Origin: Himantopus leucocephalus
Lineage: Eukaryota; Chordata; Aves; Charadriiformes; Recurvirostridae
Direction of reading: 5' to 3'
Assembly: GCA_003993805.1 (NCBI GenBank)
Contig: RSEF01000004.1
Coordinates: forward strand, 15,432,167 to 15,496,166
Length of the DNA: 64,000 nucleotides
In this document: positions 13,301 through 29,187 of the stretch, piece after piece
Layout: each line of letters opens with the position of its first letter
How positions within the stretch are numbered: the first letter of the stretch is position 1
Notes under the pieces: model-generated
What the model was told of the DNA's origin: nothing
Seen by the model: the letters and a program-made list of their open reading frames with translations, nothing else
Database searches by the model: none
Made by a program: the position numbers and the translations under genes

Positions 13301-14289
13301 GACCTCATACCCTGTTTTCTTTGTGGCTTCTACTGGTTTGAATGGCTATTTTTCCGACTGAACTTTTTTTTTTTTCTTTTAGGCCTTTTCAAGGTCCTCC
13401 TGATTCCCTGAAGGAATTGCTGGGCTCAGCCTCACCCCAGGATGATCCTCATGCAAACAAAACTCCAATCCCAAGGGAGCACTTGCAGGATCAGGTTTTA
13501 GATGTGTCACTAGGTGCAGCTCAGGAAGACTGCCTCAGTGATTCCTTAGCGTGCTCCACCAGGAAGAGCATCTTTAAATAACCAAACACTACTTATGGCA
13601 GGAAGGAAGGGAACCACTTCTCAACAACTACCTCAGCAACCATCCATCCAAAGGTTCATCCACCCCTTGGGATCCTGCTTTACCTTATACTAACTGAACT
13701 CACGAATACTGGATGGAAGCATATCTTGCACTCCTTTCTTATCACCATCATCTCCAGCATTTCAGTCTGCGTATGGACATCAAAGATTTAGGTTTTCCTG
13801 GTGGATCTATGGTGAGTGTCCTGTACTGAATAGCAAGACAAACTAGATGTGATTTCGTGGCTGATCTTTTGGTTTAGCAGAGACTCAGAGGAAAGGTGGC
13901 AGGACATGCTAACCCTGACTATGACAGGAATGGCCTTTGTCACTGAAATGACAACACTTTTGACTGGAGTCCAAGTCCATCATCTCTAACAGGCAGGGTC
14001 ATGACTACTAGTCAGGGTCCCTGGAAAGGCAGAGACTTGGGGAGGGACTCTGAGATTTCCACCAACAGAACAGAGGAGGGGGTAAAAGCATGTCAAATTA
14101 TCTGTCCCACTAAAGCTTCTACTAAGACAAAAGCTCCGATGAATAATCTTGTTAGCATAACCATGGCCTTTGACATCCTTATGCTTAAAAAGCCTTATTT
14201 TCTCATGACCAGTGTCTACAGCACCCACAGGATTAAACGGCCAAAAATTAGCACCCATAACCAAATCTGCTCCCAGAATACTTCAGCAC

Positions 14290-14450
14290 CTTCTGTTAGA
14301 GGATCTGAAAGCACTTTACAAATGTTAACCAACATTTGGCCTCACAAGCCCCAGTGAGGTAGAACAGTATTGTCCCCGTAGGGACAGATAGACAGATTGA
14401 GGCACAGGGTTACTAAGAGACCTGCTCCCGTTCAGACACTAAATTTAGCA
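14290..14450 (+). mobile_element. MIR-like ancient repeat remnant
   Basis: AAAGCACTTTACAAATGTTA is followed by a CCTCACAAGCCCCAGTGAGG block, then TATTGTCCCC, and then AGATTGAGGCACAG with a decayed 'gacctgct' block. This is the same block order as MIR/L2-tail elements and is clearer here than at 10150. It sits in the proposed DCX 3' UTR in antisense orientation to the gene. Confidence 0.55.
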
Positions 14451-15676
14451 ATGCCAAGGGCTGAATGAAGGTGTCCTGACTACTGCACCTATGCTTTGTC
14501 CACACTACCATCCTTTCCCCCACAAACCTTCAACATGAGCCCTTAGCCTTTGAACTAAACCCAGGATTCTATATACAATAGGTGAAACGATCATTTAGCA
14601 GTCGCATAGTCAGAGAGTTATTCAATTAAATGAAGTTATTTGTGGGAACAAATGATTTCTTGTGCAAAACTCTGGGTGTAAATGATCATGCACTAAGACT
14701 AGTGGGTGCAAATTTGGTGCACGATAACTCTGACCCCTTGATAATTCCCAATCCTGGCCTCTCTCAGATAACTCTCTTTTTCAAGTTGCATTATATGTAT
14801 CATCACATGAACGTCTAAAGATGCAGCCTGCACAGATTGTTTCATACCAGCAATGCAAGCAAACAAAATGTGGAGTGGCTTTGGGAACAACCCAGCATTC
14901 ATGTACCATCAAACATCACAATGTTATAATGCATTCTAATCACAAGGGGTTGCAAGGCAATAGGGAATAGGTGTGCATGTTGAAACAAAGGCAAATAGAG
15001 CAACAAAGAAAGATTTGATTGCACAGATTTCATTTAGGTAAAGTTCTGTAATAATCACTTTCGTCAAAAACTTGTTCCATGAGAAAGGGAGGCAATGCCA
15101 GCTAGCCTATGACAAAGCTTCGGCTTGGTAAAAACCACCAGCCCTGCGTGAATAGATGAACTTTGCATTCCGTAGGAGTCATTACTGATTAACAAAAGCA
15201 AAAGGTTTCTCTAAATACAGTAAGTTTGTTTTTGTCAGATAGAAGAGATTCTTAAAATACGGGTTTTTGAACACCACAAAATTCCATTTGTTATATAAGT
15301 AGAGAATCTGGCCATAGTTAGGAATACTGAAGTGTAAAAAACCAAATATGTAGTCTTAAACATTACAAAAATTATCAAAACATTCAATATTTTGAATTGA
15401 ACTTTTTTCCCCCCTACACGTGTCTGTTTTGGCAGTGATGACAAGATTTCTGAACTGAGTTGTTGTTATTACTGTTCTGCAGTTGTTGGTTGGTTTTTTT
15501 TGTACATTTTTCTGACTACGTTTTTTAAACAAAAGAAAATTACCAGCTTTTATAAAAAAGAAGGAGCTTGAATCCTTACTCCCAAAACACAGATACAAGG
15601 TTTACCTTTATAAAAAGTGTATTGATTTTTTGCTATAAAAAGTGACCTATAGCGTGTCAAACCTGAAAACAAATTT

Positions 15677-15684
15677 TCACAGTG
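15677..15684 (-). promoter_or_regulatory. 8-mer match to the miR-128 seed in the DCX 3' UTR
   Basis: The plus strand reads TCACAGTG, so the transcript carries CACUGUGA, the full 8-mer target for miR-128-3p. It lies about 810 bases after the stop codon in a locally A/T-rich context, which is favourable for accessibility. Repression of DCX by miR-128 has been reported in human neuroblastoma cells; whether this particular site is used is inference. Confidence 0.35.
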
Positions 15685-16493
15685 TTTTCAGTGTTGGCTG
15701 TTCACAAGGCATTATTGTTACAAAGAGAGATAGAGAGATACCATAGGGTAGGTACAAAAATTTGTTACCAGCTAGCAGTATCTTTGGATCACATGTAAAA
15801 GGTGTTCCACTCCCGATAACTCAGCTGACTTACATATTTTTGCTTAATAAGTTAAAAAAAAAAAATCCCAATATTTGAATCCCTATCGTACTAACCTTAG
15901 TTAGAATCTTATGCAATCATTCCTAATCTCATCCAAGCTTCTGCTGGCATATTAAGCATCAAACTAGGAAGTCATTTCCTTTCCTGCCCTCCAACAACAA
16001 AACCAATACTAGTTAGTATGCAGGTGCTAAAATCAGGGCTGAAAATGAGGAGCAGGTGAGCTGGCAAACGTTGGCAGTTTGGAAAGGTGGAGAATATCAT
16101 TTGCTCTACTTGAGCTGGCAAATTGGTCAGCAAGCGATCCATTTGCACACTTTTGGGGGAGCTACTTACTAGGAAAATTACATAGCTGCAGCAGCAGAAG
16201 AAATAATAGAAGAAAATGGGAAATGCACAGGATCATTGGCATATTGGCCCCAAATTGCTCGCAATGTCCATTTTGCATCCCTGTAACTTAGAAGAATGGT
16301 ATCCCTCTATCTCTATAGACTGGTAGGTGGTGATTTGTGGCACAGAGGATAAATCACAGAAAAAAAATGACATATAACTGTGTGTCCGTTGTCTGATTTG
16401 AAAGCACCAGTCACCTATCTGCTTATTTTGGCAGAAGTACTCTACTGTATCTTAAACATAGCTTGCAATATGGACATTTAGCTTTGTGTCGCT

Positions 16494-16550
16494 TTACATG
16501 GAATCTCCAAGGGAATCAGAGTCATCCAAAGACAGAGGCAGATACAAGTC
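16494..16550 (-). CDS. DCX: DCX terminal coding exon: last 18 residues and stop
   Basis: The minus strand reads D-L-Y-L-P-L-S-L-D-D-S-D-S-L-G-D-S-M and then TAA at 16496-16494. This equals the C-terminal 18 residues of vertebrate doublecortin (343-360 in human numbering). The exon opens in phase 0 after a good acceptor (pyrimidine-rich, CTACAG) at 16551 and above, matching the phase-0 donor of the exon at 19173. The acidic, serine-rich end is part of the Ser/Pro tail that modulates microtubule binding and partner recruitment. The non-coding part of the exon continues into the long 3' UTR. Identity is essentially certain because the peptide is distinctive and differs from the kinase-bearing paralogue DCLK1. 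Confidence 0.97.
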   Translation of the reverse strand, partial: DLYLPLSLDDSDSLGDSM

Positions 16551-19289
<2,739 letters not shown>

Positions 19290-22200
19290 CTAGCAGTCAG
19301 ACAAGCAAGAGGAAGATCTTCTTTCTCCTTTGGGGAGATGGAAGGTATCCAGACATTGAACACAGAAACGCTATAGTTTATTCATGTTAGACAGGAGAAA
19401 AAAAACAAGTGAACAACTTGGCTATTCACCCAACCTAAGGCTTTCAGCTGCTCAGGATAACAGACTGTGAAATACAGTGAAATACAAAATATATTGAAAA
19501 AGCAGTATTTTACACAACAAATATTTACCAAATTGATCCAAGATACACATCACCAGAAAAACAGAAAGACAATTTCTATGTTCTCAAACAGTTCAACACA
19601 ATTGAAACCACATGGCATTTAAGAGCATGAGTGGAAACCAGAGGCTGCAGATATCCTGGATCCTACACAAGAAATGTTAGGTGTCAAATATGCACATTAC
19701 AAATTAGACAAACAGCTGCCTGGAATGCCCTGGATGTAGTTAGCTGTGGCTGGGATTAAATGACCAAAAGAGCCCTTCTGAAGCCCTGGTGTAAGCAGAG
19801 GGTGACCTGTCCCTGTTCACGTGTCTGGGGAGAGGCCAGAGCTGGCTCTGCTGTTCCTCCACTGCCTGTGCCAGAGAAGTGAACATTGTCCATCAGAGGG
19901 AGGAACAGGAACATCCCATCAAGCGATGATCCTCTTGCAAAGATCAAAACCTGACCTTCTGGGTTGCTTTGTTTGTTCATGTTGCTTTGAAGAAAATGTA
20001 GTTATTCTCCATTAAAAAAAATATTATTCATTTAAACCAAATGGCTTTTGGAAGGGTTGTTTGTTGAGGCCTTCACAGACATGGCTTTTAGTTAAAGTGA
20101 AGGCCCCCAGGGCTATGTCAGGGCAAGCTATTATGTGTTTATTGGACTAGAAAGGAATCAAAGTAAATAGCATATTATGCAGAAAAAAATGAAGGGAAAC
20201 AAAATGGAATAAGGATAAATTACTGTTTTCCTACCACTGATGTTCCTGAAGTAAGGTAATGTCTTTGATAATTGCCAGGTGTCACAGTACATATTTCATA
20301 TGGACATACTTACGCATAGTGAACTTGGTCATTCGTAGGCTGTGTATCAATTCCAGGGATACAGACCCTCTTGTTCCCAGGGGTTGTAAACACATAGCAC
20401 AAGCACAAGCATTACTTGAGAGAAGGAAATTCACACTCATGCTGGCTGTGTCCAAGTATATTATCTTCTCTGGCCTTTTCTTTTTGCAATCCAAGCAGCA
20501 GCGAGCTGGAGGCCTGATGAGCATTAAACTACATATCCCAATCAAGTCTACAGAAAGTGACATTTCCAAAACCTACTCCAGATGTTAACATATTCAGCAC
20601 AAGCCACAAAACTAAACCCCAAATATTTTGATTGTCATTTCCTTAAATGGCGACAGTGTTGCCAGCCCTCCAGATAACTACACAAATCCCTACCCCTTTT
20701 AAAGAAAACATTTTTAATTGTGTTGATGTTTCTCACAGAGAGAAAAAGGCAAGCATATAATGATCCGGGCTTGTTGTCCTGCTGTCTAAGCGCCCAATAT
20801 CCCTGTATACCATTACTCTAACTGTAAAAGCATGCGCACAGGAGGATGAATGATTTCAGCATATGGGGCGTATGCTTTCAATTGTAATAGCTGAATACGC
20901 AAATCAGTTACTTAAAATTAAGGAAGTAGTTGAGTGTCTGGAGGAGACCTAAGAAGTATAAAGTCTCATACAGTAAGGAGAAGGTGTGTGACTGCCATAT
21001 TTTTAAGAGAAAAAACAGCGTAACTCTTGCTTTAATGCCTAAGACAGCCTCATTCCTCTTCCCTGTTATCTTCTTGTGAAAAAGAAGGGGGCAGTTAAGG
21101 TTCATGGTATCGGTGGCCCAAATGCAGAAGTCATACACGTGAATTCAAGTAAGCGTAAAGAAACGTGCTCTAAGGCATAGGACAAAGGAGGAGCTGCCGG
21201 CATGTTAAAGCAGCTCAGACTCAGATTCATGGCGATGCGGGCCCTCTGTCTTCATATCCATCATTTCTGTGCAGAAGGCACTATTGGGAAGAGGAGGCTA
21301 TTCATCACAGGAAGCTTCTTTCCCATTACAAATGCACCTCACTGAGGAAATAGGTATTTCTTAAAAGGTGGTAGAAATAATGATTTATAGATAATTGGGG
21401 AACAGAGTGACCCTTCACCTCCCCATTCCACTCAGACCATTCTTTATTGGTGGGGGAAAAAACTATTTATGGAAACCCAGAAACTGTTACACACCGGTCC
21501 CTGCACTGCGACATGCCACTCTTCACTTTGCTCCAGTTCTACAAAGTGAGCTGCCCTCGAGGTTGGTGAGAAAAAAAGTAGAGTTCACTAACTATATGCC
21601 ATATAATGAAGGCAATTCAGAAAAAAAGAACTTGGATCTCTTTTATGTTTTTTTTTTTAACAAGTGACTTTGAGTTTTCTATTAAAGAAAATGTGGAGTA
21701 CAATAGTACTAATATAATCTGCATTAGCTAGAATCCATCTTTAATTTCTAAAATGCCTCTTTCTTTCTTTATTTCCAATTGCCACTGATCCTGAGGCAGG
21801 AAGTAATCCTTCCTAAGATGAAGAATGCCACTTAACAATTCTACAAAGAACCCAGATTTCCCTTCCACAAACAAGAAAACTGGAAGAATGGCTAACAGTC
21901 GGTGTACAGCAAATAGATGCAATTGCTGCAGGGAAGGACAGAAATTCCCTAATACAATGAGACTTTTAAGTGCTACAGCAGGGATGTTAATATTTTATGA
22001 GCACCAACAAAAAACCAGATGTGACATCCAAATCAGAAATCCAATAAGACGGATGTATATCATTACAAATACTCACCGAGAATTTTGCAGCAGGAGCAAC
22101 AATTAAGAAGCCCAGTTTAATTTTCTCTATGTCTGCTAATGAAGAATAGTGTTCATAATCAAACTTGCACCCATTTCTTTTGAACTCAAATGCAAGAAAA

Positions 22201-24289
22201 TAACAAGAGGCAAAGAGCAGATCCCAGGTGGTCTATAACGCTGCTGCTCCACTAAAATCTGCTGATGACTTATGGTAGGTAAGGATCTCACATAAGCTCG
22301 GATATTGGAAACCATTCTTTATAACCAGATTTTGTTTGAACTCATTTGGGTTTTTTCCACCGCGCTATTGTTTGTGTATTATGTCTTATTTATGTCATTC
22401 TATTTGCTTTGCAACCTCAATTTACTTTAAAGCCCCTTTGTGCAGATGACACATCCTTTAATTGCATGAACACGTGCACTGCCTTGTTTCATAGGATCCT
22501 TACCTCCTTCAGTGCACAAGACAATTTGTACTCGGAAGATAAATCAGGCTTGTCCAGCCAATGAGAGGGAGGATGGAGAATATGGCATCATGTTCTGTTT
22601 GAGATGGCTATGAGAGATCCAGGTAAACTGAATTCTCTGCCTGCTTCTCCCACAGACATTTTAGCCAAACTTCTCATATGTAATTGTTCCTTGAGTGTTG
22701 CTCAGGTTTGCTTGGATGACTGGGACTCTGGATCTGAATTTCAAGCAATGATAAGCACCGAGACCTGTAAATGAGGTTAGTGAGGTCCATCCTTTGAACT
22801 CACATTTCTATCAATGAACAGAACTGTAAAAAGCAGGGCCCAAGGATCACAGTGAGTGCTCAGACTGTGTGGAATATATCTCTTTTTCTATCAATTTGAA
22901 AAATAAGGTTAATACTCCTTGCTCCACTGGGGTTCCCAAGGTTCTGCAGATGAGTTCTTAGTTTGAGGAGCGCGTGCTCGTACATCACAAGAGTGAGAGA
23001 CAGAACCATGAAATACGTGGATAGTTGTCTCCAGGTCAGGGTTTGAAGTGTCACCAAGAAAATAAAAAGACGCAACAACCAGAACAAGAACAGCATAAAG
23101 CAAATACAGAAATAGCAGCTCATTGAGTGAGCACAAGCCATCCTGCTCTCCGGGACAGAGGAGCCTGTGGCAAAAAGAAAGACTCCATTGTAGTGTTTAT
23201 TCACCAGTGGAAGAATTCAGATTGCACAGGCATCCTTCGCTCAGGGACCTCCTAACTTCCAAGCACTCAGCTCTGCAGTGTTGGCACCCTGTTCTCATCA
23301 CGTTTTGTGAGGGTGATCTCTCCGCTGGATGCGTACTGTGGATTGTCAGCTAGCAGAACGTAAGTAAGCACAAGTGGGATAACAAGCTGCTCTATCTTGT
23401 GTGCAATCCAAAAGACATCTGCTGCCTTTTTAACACATTCATATATAATGACCCTGGGGAGCCAGATCTGCAGTCAGGACAGACTGACGTTCTGTATCTG
23501 TTTTGCTAATTGCTGCTGCCTTGTGAATATGCCTTTGTCCCTCTATCCAAACCCTTCCATTAGAGGACTGAGAAATGGAAGTCCTGCCTCAGAGCCCTGC
23601 TCACAGGCTCCCTGAGCCAAATTGAGGCAAAGCTGGGGAAAGACATTTTCCAATTTCAGTTCAGGTACCTGTGGCTCTGTACTGCAAAGGACTAAGATCA
23701 CACTGGTTTTAAAAATCATAAACATCCTATCATGTGCTCCTATCACAGCACATGTATTTATACAACTGAACCCTTGTTTGTTATGTGAGTTACTGTAAGA
23801 TAAATTCGTATTTTTATAACAAAGAAGTAATAGAGCAAATGACATCATTATTTTCTCCCCTGAGATTTAGCTCTGTCTTTTGTTTGGTTTGACTTATTAT
23901 TGGAGCAGTCTGTTAAAGAAATTTTGCCAGATTTCATGCTGACCCTACCCCATTTAAATCTCATGGACCATTGTAGCAGCACAGAGACTTACCTCCTTAT
24001 GCTCAGTTTTCCTCTGTCATGTTAGGAGAAGAAATTGGATGGTGTACTGCGGGTGTAGTTTAGTCTGGATTTTATTGCTCTGAGCTATGTCGTTTAGCAA
24101 AGCTGACTTCATAGAAAGAAAAATAGAGGCTAGAAATAACCATAGAAGATTTGTAACTCCAATTCTGTGCTCTAAATTGGGATCAGATATATTTGGGTCA
24201 TCCCCAACAGAGATCTTATTTTTTAAAGGCACCAAGTCTGACAGGGACTCACAGGCTCCCTAGGACACCTGCTTCAGTGATTAAGATGC

Positions 24290-24640
24290 TTATAATTGAA
24301 AAGTGTTCCTAATATTTGATCTATATATCCCTTATTAAAGATTAAACCAATATTCTGTTGTATCCCTGATAAAAACACAGGAAAATTGATCCTTATTCTC
24401 TTTTTAATACTTCATAGGCATTTGAAAAGTGTTAAATTGTCCCTTCCTTTTTTCTTAGCTTACACAGTCCATTTCCTTCGACCTCTCTGAACCGTAGGAA
24501 ATTTCTTCTGGATTTTCTCTAGTTTTCTTATATCTTAGCGTGTTCACTCCATATTAAAACACAACAATCCGAGCTCAACTAAGGCCAGATAAAGACACCG
24601 ATCCCTTCCAGTCTCAATTCTCACCTGATATATGAGAAAC
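24290..24640 (-). mobile_element. Old CR1 LINE fragment (3' UTR/ORF2-end side)
   Basis: Read on plus, the sequence follows the reverse complement of CR1 in order: a 'cctaatatttgatctatatatccc' block, then a 'catttgaaaag...cccttcc' block, then 'cctctctgaaccgtaggaaa', then 'tctggattttctctagtttt', then 'attaaaacacaacaatccgagctcaactaaggcc'. These correspond to the familiar avian blocks for 'cctaatatctaaacctccc', 'ctgatcatctttgtggccc', 'ctggaccctctccagt' and 'ggacacagtactccaggtg'. It is much more diverged than the other two CR1 copies. Orientation is minus, the same as DCX. Confidence 0.6.
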
Positions 24641-25093
24641 AAGTTCAGCTCTACTAGCTAACATTTAGGAGACAGAGAAGAGAAAGGCACTTGGATACGT
24701 TCTTGTAGAGGGAGAAGTAAAATCCTGCTGTATTTTGCTAACCCTGCCTTGCTGGAAGCAACATTTTGGGGGAGTTAGGTGGAGGATATAGATGAAAGAC
24801 TGCATCACAGCTCCAGCACCAAAGAGATGGGAAACTAAAGGATATATTGGAAGCCCAGTGGGAAGCAAAGCAGCCAGGGCCTTCCAGTCAAACTGAACCA
24901 AGAGGTGAAAACAGCCCCATGATGGAATGATCAGCACGGTGTCTGGAGAAATAGCTGGATTAAAACAGAAATACACTGGCATTGCTGAGAAGGTATATAT
25001 ATGGGTTGGGGGTTAATGAGAGAAGGAAGAATACCTTGGGAATATAAGGACAGTAGTCTGTTACCATCTGCTTATAGCAAGACACTTCTTTGT

Positions 25094-25149
25094 TCATTCA
25101 TTTAATTTTCATTCATTCATTCATTTAACTTTCATTCATTCATTCATTG
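25094..25149. repeat. ATTC tetranucleotide repeat
   Basis: Blocks of CATT/ATTC units are interrupted by TTAATTTT and TTAACTTT, giving two or three tandem sub-blocks. It is a microsatellite likely to vary in length. Confidence 0.9.
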
Positions 25150-26364
25150 AAATGACTGTATGGTAAATAAAGAGATAAAAGTACCGTGACAAGAAAACAG
25201 TGTTTCACATGTTTCTGTGGATTAGCTACCTCATTTTTTTAATATCCTTGGAGCTGAAGGGCTCTGGCTGCCTAGAGGGAATTGAGCTTTTCACAGTGAG
25301 GCCATGACACATCTAGGCAGGAGGCAAATTACCTCTGGCAGAAGGTAGCAATTCAACCAGTGAACTTGAATCGCTGCAGCTGGGAGCTAGCACTCTTTGT
25401 GCAGTTGCACTTCTGTGCATGGCCTTTCATCCTGACGTTTTTTAACAGAATATTTTGTTTATGTGTTCTTCGTTGCTCCGTGTTAATCCTTCTTATTTTG
25501 GAATGGGAGCTGACCCCTTACTTAGGTGCCTCGCTACCAGGACTGCTGTAACAAGACAGGCAAGGAATACATTACAATTCACATCTAGCTGGTGATGGGA
25601 GGAATTCAATAGCTTAGAAGCTGCTTCCATTTCAGTGCTGGATTTACGGACTTCCTACATGTATTTCTTTCTGTATTCTGCTGTTCTGACTCGGAGGTGG
25701 CCTCAGAGACCACTGGGGAACCTGGACTCCAGCCAGCAGTATGCTCTCTCTGTGGCTCTCCCAGAAAGCTAGTTATACCTGGATTTATGTTTCTCATTGA
25801 GAAGGAGATCACTAAATCCATAGCCAAAACCAGAAGGAGCAAAGGATATCAAAGATGAATGGAGATCACCTGGCACAGAAGGCAGATCCCTACATAGAAA
25901 GCTTCCAGGCTGACAAATCAACTTAGACAGGGATCTACACAGTCTGTGACAATGGCTAACACAGCATCAGGCCACACAGTTGTATTCATTCACCTGCATA
26001 ACCTGACAGTTTACTGCAGCAGGATTGAATGCGTTAAAGAGTGTGCAGGTTGCTGGAGCAGTCTCTGATCCACCAGAGTGTAGATAGTGGCCTTGCTAGA
26101 GTGCAGCTTGCCTCTGTTGGAAGGTCTGGAGCACATGCTGCAGCCTCTCTGCTGCTGGAGGTGTCTTTTGTCTCTGGCAATCTGTGAGACAATAGCTTTG
26201 GTTTTAGCAATATTGTTCTCTGAATGCTTTCAGAATACACAAAAAGCCCAAAATAAAGAGCCTCAAAGCTCTTTCCTGTGCATGACTCCATGGGTAGATT
26301 ACAGAGCTCTGTATACAGATTGGTTATCACTGTCTTGGATGATCCATTGGGAAAGCAAGCATGA

Positions 26365-26432
26365 ACAGCTTAAGTGATGCACTCAAAGCCACGGAGTGAG
26401 TCAGTGGAGAAGACTGGAATAAAACACAAGTC
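26365..26432 (+). mobile_element. MIR-like repeat tail
   Basis: The blocks TTAAGTGATGCACTCAAAGC, CACGGAGTGAGTCAGTGG and GACTGGAATAAAACACA resemble the MIR core downstream segment ('taagtgacttgcccaaggtcacacagcaagtcagtggcagagctgggaatagaaccc'). It is a short, decayed fragment. Confidence 0.45.
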
Positions 26433-29165
26433 CCCGAATACCTCAGCCTGTTTGGAGGATAGCTGCTGCTTGGGCACAAAGCATTTCCACAGCTTTGAAT
26501 GAGAAGTGTTTTATTCATATTGACACAGTAAGATCAGAAGTGTTCCTACAGTGAATGGTAGAGAAAGCGGATGCAATGTTTGCATGCTGTCAACGTTACA
26601 TCCTCAGAATTAGCACTAGCAAGCTCTGCTGAAGCAGTTTTTTTGGTTCTCTCTGTGCTATAACAGTGACATTACTTTTGTCCACTATCTGCTGGCATCA
26701 TCGAAGCTGTTGCCAAGAAGTGAGGCACAGTTGTGCATGCACCATCTGCTTTAAGCTTAGCTGCCACTGTGGGCAATGCATGCGGACCACTGTCCATGTG
26801 TAAATCCACTGCATTCTCATTTTTGCTGCTGATAAATAATGTACCATTTTTCCATGTGCTTTAACAGGGAAATGGAATAATTCGGATGAGAAATGGAAAA
26901 AAATAACATCCTTTTCTGTAACTGCAGCGTGCTTGTAATGAGGAGGGTTCAGACTTCTTTCACTCAAGCAGCATGGAGATTTACTTCAGAATCTGCATTT
27001 ACATCAGTGCCCAGATATGTCACGATGGCCTTAGAGACTATGGTGGAAAAAACGATACACAAACATACATGGAAAAGAACTGAGAAGAATAGAAACTAAT
27101 AACATAGAATCAAGAAAACTCCAAGTTCTGATATGACAACCATAGCAAAGTGAAAGACAGCAAAGACAGAAGGTACAAATGGGTAAGAGATCAAACACAT
27201 AGCAAAAATATTTAATATACTTGAAATAAAACTGCTTTAAAATCTTTTCACAAATTAAATAGATGAGAATGCTGGGAAAAAAAATCAGTCAGATCATCTT
27301 TTATTAATCAGGCTTCATTCAGCATTCTTTGCCTTTTTAATGTGATAACTTCAAAATCCAGGTAAACCTTTTGATTGTTTATGTAAATATTGACTCTTAA
27401 GTAATGTGTTGACCCACTTTCTTTATTACAAATTCAAGGGACGAGAACACAAGATGGTATTCTCTTTTTCTCTCTGTCCTGAGAAAACAACTGTCTGATT
27501 ACCTTTCCAGCACTGAGAGAGTTCAGTCATTTTTTGTTCTCATTAAGCAGGACAAGCTGCCATTTTTTTCTGTATTGAAATCACTCTTGTCTAGATGGAT
27601 TAAAGAAACCTGATTTGTTCTTCATTACTGCCCTGAACTCCAGGAGCTGACTATTGTTCAGCATTTCTGGTTATTTTAATCTCCTCTTGAAAGGCTCTAC
27701 TAACTGTGTTCATTAAACTTTATCAGATGAGTCACCATTTTGTTCCTGTGAGTCATTCAATCAGTTAAAATCAGGAACACAATAGTTGCCATTTCCCATT
27801 AGACTATATGTTCATGCAATAAAGTCTAGTTCTGATGCTAATTAGCACCTGATGCTTATGGAGAAGGTTTAAATGCTGCTTCACAACTCATGCATGAGCT
27901 GACTCCCAGATCATTGAATGGAAGTTATTTGGGTTTTTTTTAAAACAATACCCTATTTTCCATCATGCCTTCAATGTACCTATGCAACTTTACCATGCAT
28001 TTGGGATTGTAAAAGCTTTTTAGATTATATCAAGCCTGAGTTTAAGAACAGCCAACACTGGAATCTTGAAGAAAAACTCTGAATGCAGAATCACTTTACA
28101 GAGAAACAACTTTTTTAAAATCACAGTCTTGGTATGTGCCAACCAATTTCACATTGTATCTTTAAGTAGCTGAAGAACATCAGGATACCCTAAGCAAATT
28201 AACTGCTTCCTGGGGAAAATCTTTCTGAATACTGTCAGGAGAATTTTATATCCAGTATCCAATATGTACTGATGGTCAACTGTTGTGTGGCGTTTGCATG
28301 CAATATATAATGAGTTATGGTGAAGGTGAAAAGCAATTTCTGTTTTGTATGACCTGTTAATACTGTGGGTCACTTGAATTTAAGCTATGAAACTCTCCTG
28401 AAGAGCTTATTTGGTGATTTGGCCATTTTAGTGAAAGGCTGTGCCTGGTTCTCCTTTGGAAAAAAACCAGGCAGACAGATGACACACCTAGAGATACACC
28501 CTCTCCATCATGACTCTGAAAACTATCAATTACCAGAAGTGTGATATTCAGCCCAGCGTTTAACTTATAGGCTCTGCAGCTGTCCAGGTGTGCTACTCCA
28601 CCAATCCAGTTGCTACTGAAGAGGGAGGGAGGCATTTCAAACGGTGCAAGCTGCTGCAGCAAATCAGGATTCCCATTTTCCTTCTCTTCTATTACTGAAT
28701 GAATGTCTCAGTATCACATCAATAAACCCATCAACAGTTCTCCAACTGCAAGGTCACTGGTCTTGTTTAAATAATGATTAGAAGGGGACACTTCTGACCT
28801 GTACAATAATTAACATTTGCATCGCACAGGAGGTTATTCTAAATCAGTCTGTATCTATAGGGAACACATGGGAGCACTGTGCGCCTTGATTTCCTGCCTC
28901 TGAAATGGAAACTTCTTTTAAAATTTTGTTAGGGAAGGAGGCTGTGAGACTGTGGGTGGTATGACCTAAAGCCACAACTGCACTTAACCGACCAGAGAAT
29001 TCCTCTCCAATATTTATTAAGCGCCCCTGTGCACTAGCACAAGCTCCTTGTTTCTAAAAAATGCCAAAGTTTCATATGCAAACACCCAAGGTCAGTGTAT
29101 CCAAAAACACACAGTATGTGTTTTCTTCTTGAGCACAGTTAATATTCAGACACCAGAAAACAATC

Positions 29166-29187
29166 ACTCACCATCTTGATGGTTACC
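29166..29187 (-). other. DCX: Tandem alternative 5' splice sites of DCX
   Basis: On the minus strand, CAG|GTAACC (after 29187) is followed 15 bases later by ATG|GTGAGT (after 29172). The second is the stronger consensus donor. Use of one or the other removes or adds five residues and is known as a source of the 360- versus 365-residue isoforms in mammals. Both sites are intact here. Confidence 0.9.

Larger units (their letters stand above)
4575..16493 (-). other. DCX: Proposed DCX 3' untranslated region (about 11.9 kb)
   Basis: The region begins directly after the DCX stop codon (16494-16496) and runs without any further recognisable exon to the distal poly(A) signal at 4591-4596. Mammalian DCX transcripts are known to be around 9-10 kb with most of that length in the 3' UTR, so a very long UTR is expected. 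The part at about 4600-8500 is AT-rich and free of recognisable young repeats. Embedded features include a (TC)n tract, a T/G-rich tract, a small hairpin, two MIR-like remnants and one miR-128-type site. Earlier AATAAA words at 8594-8599 and 9255-9260 could give shorter isoforms. The start is certain; the end is inferred. Short open frames inside show no coding character. Confidence 0.55.
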
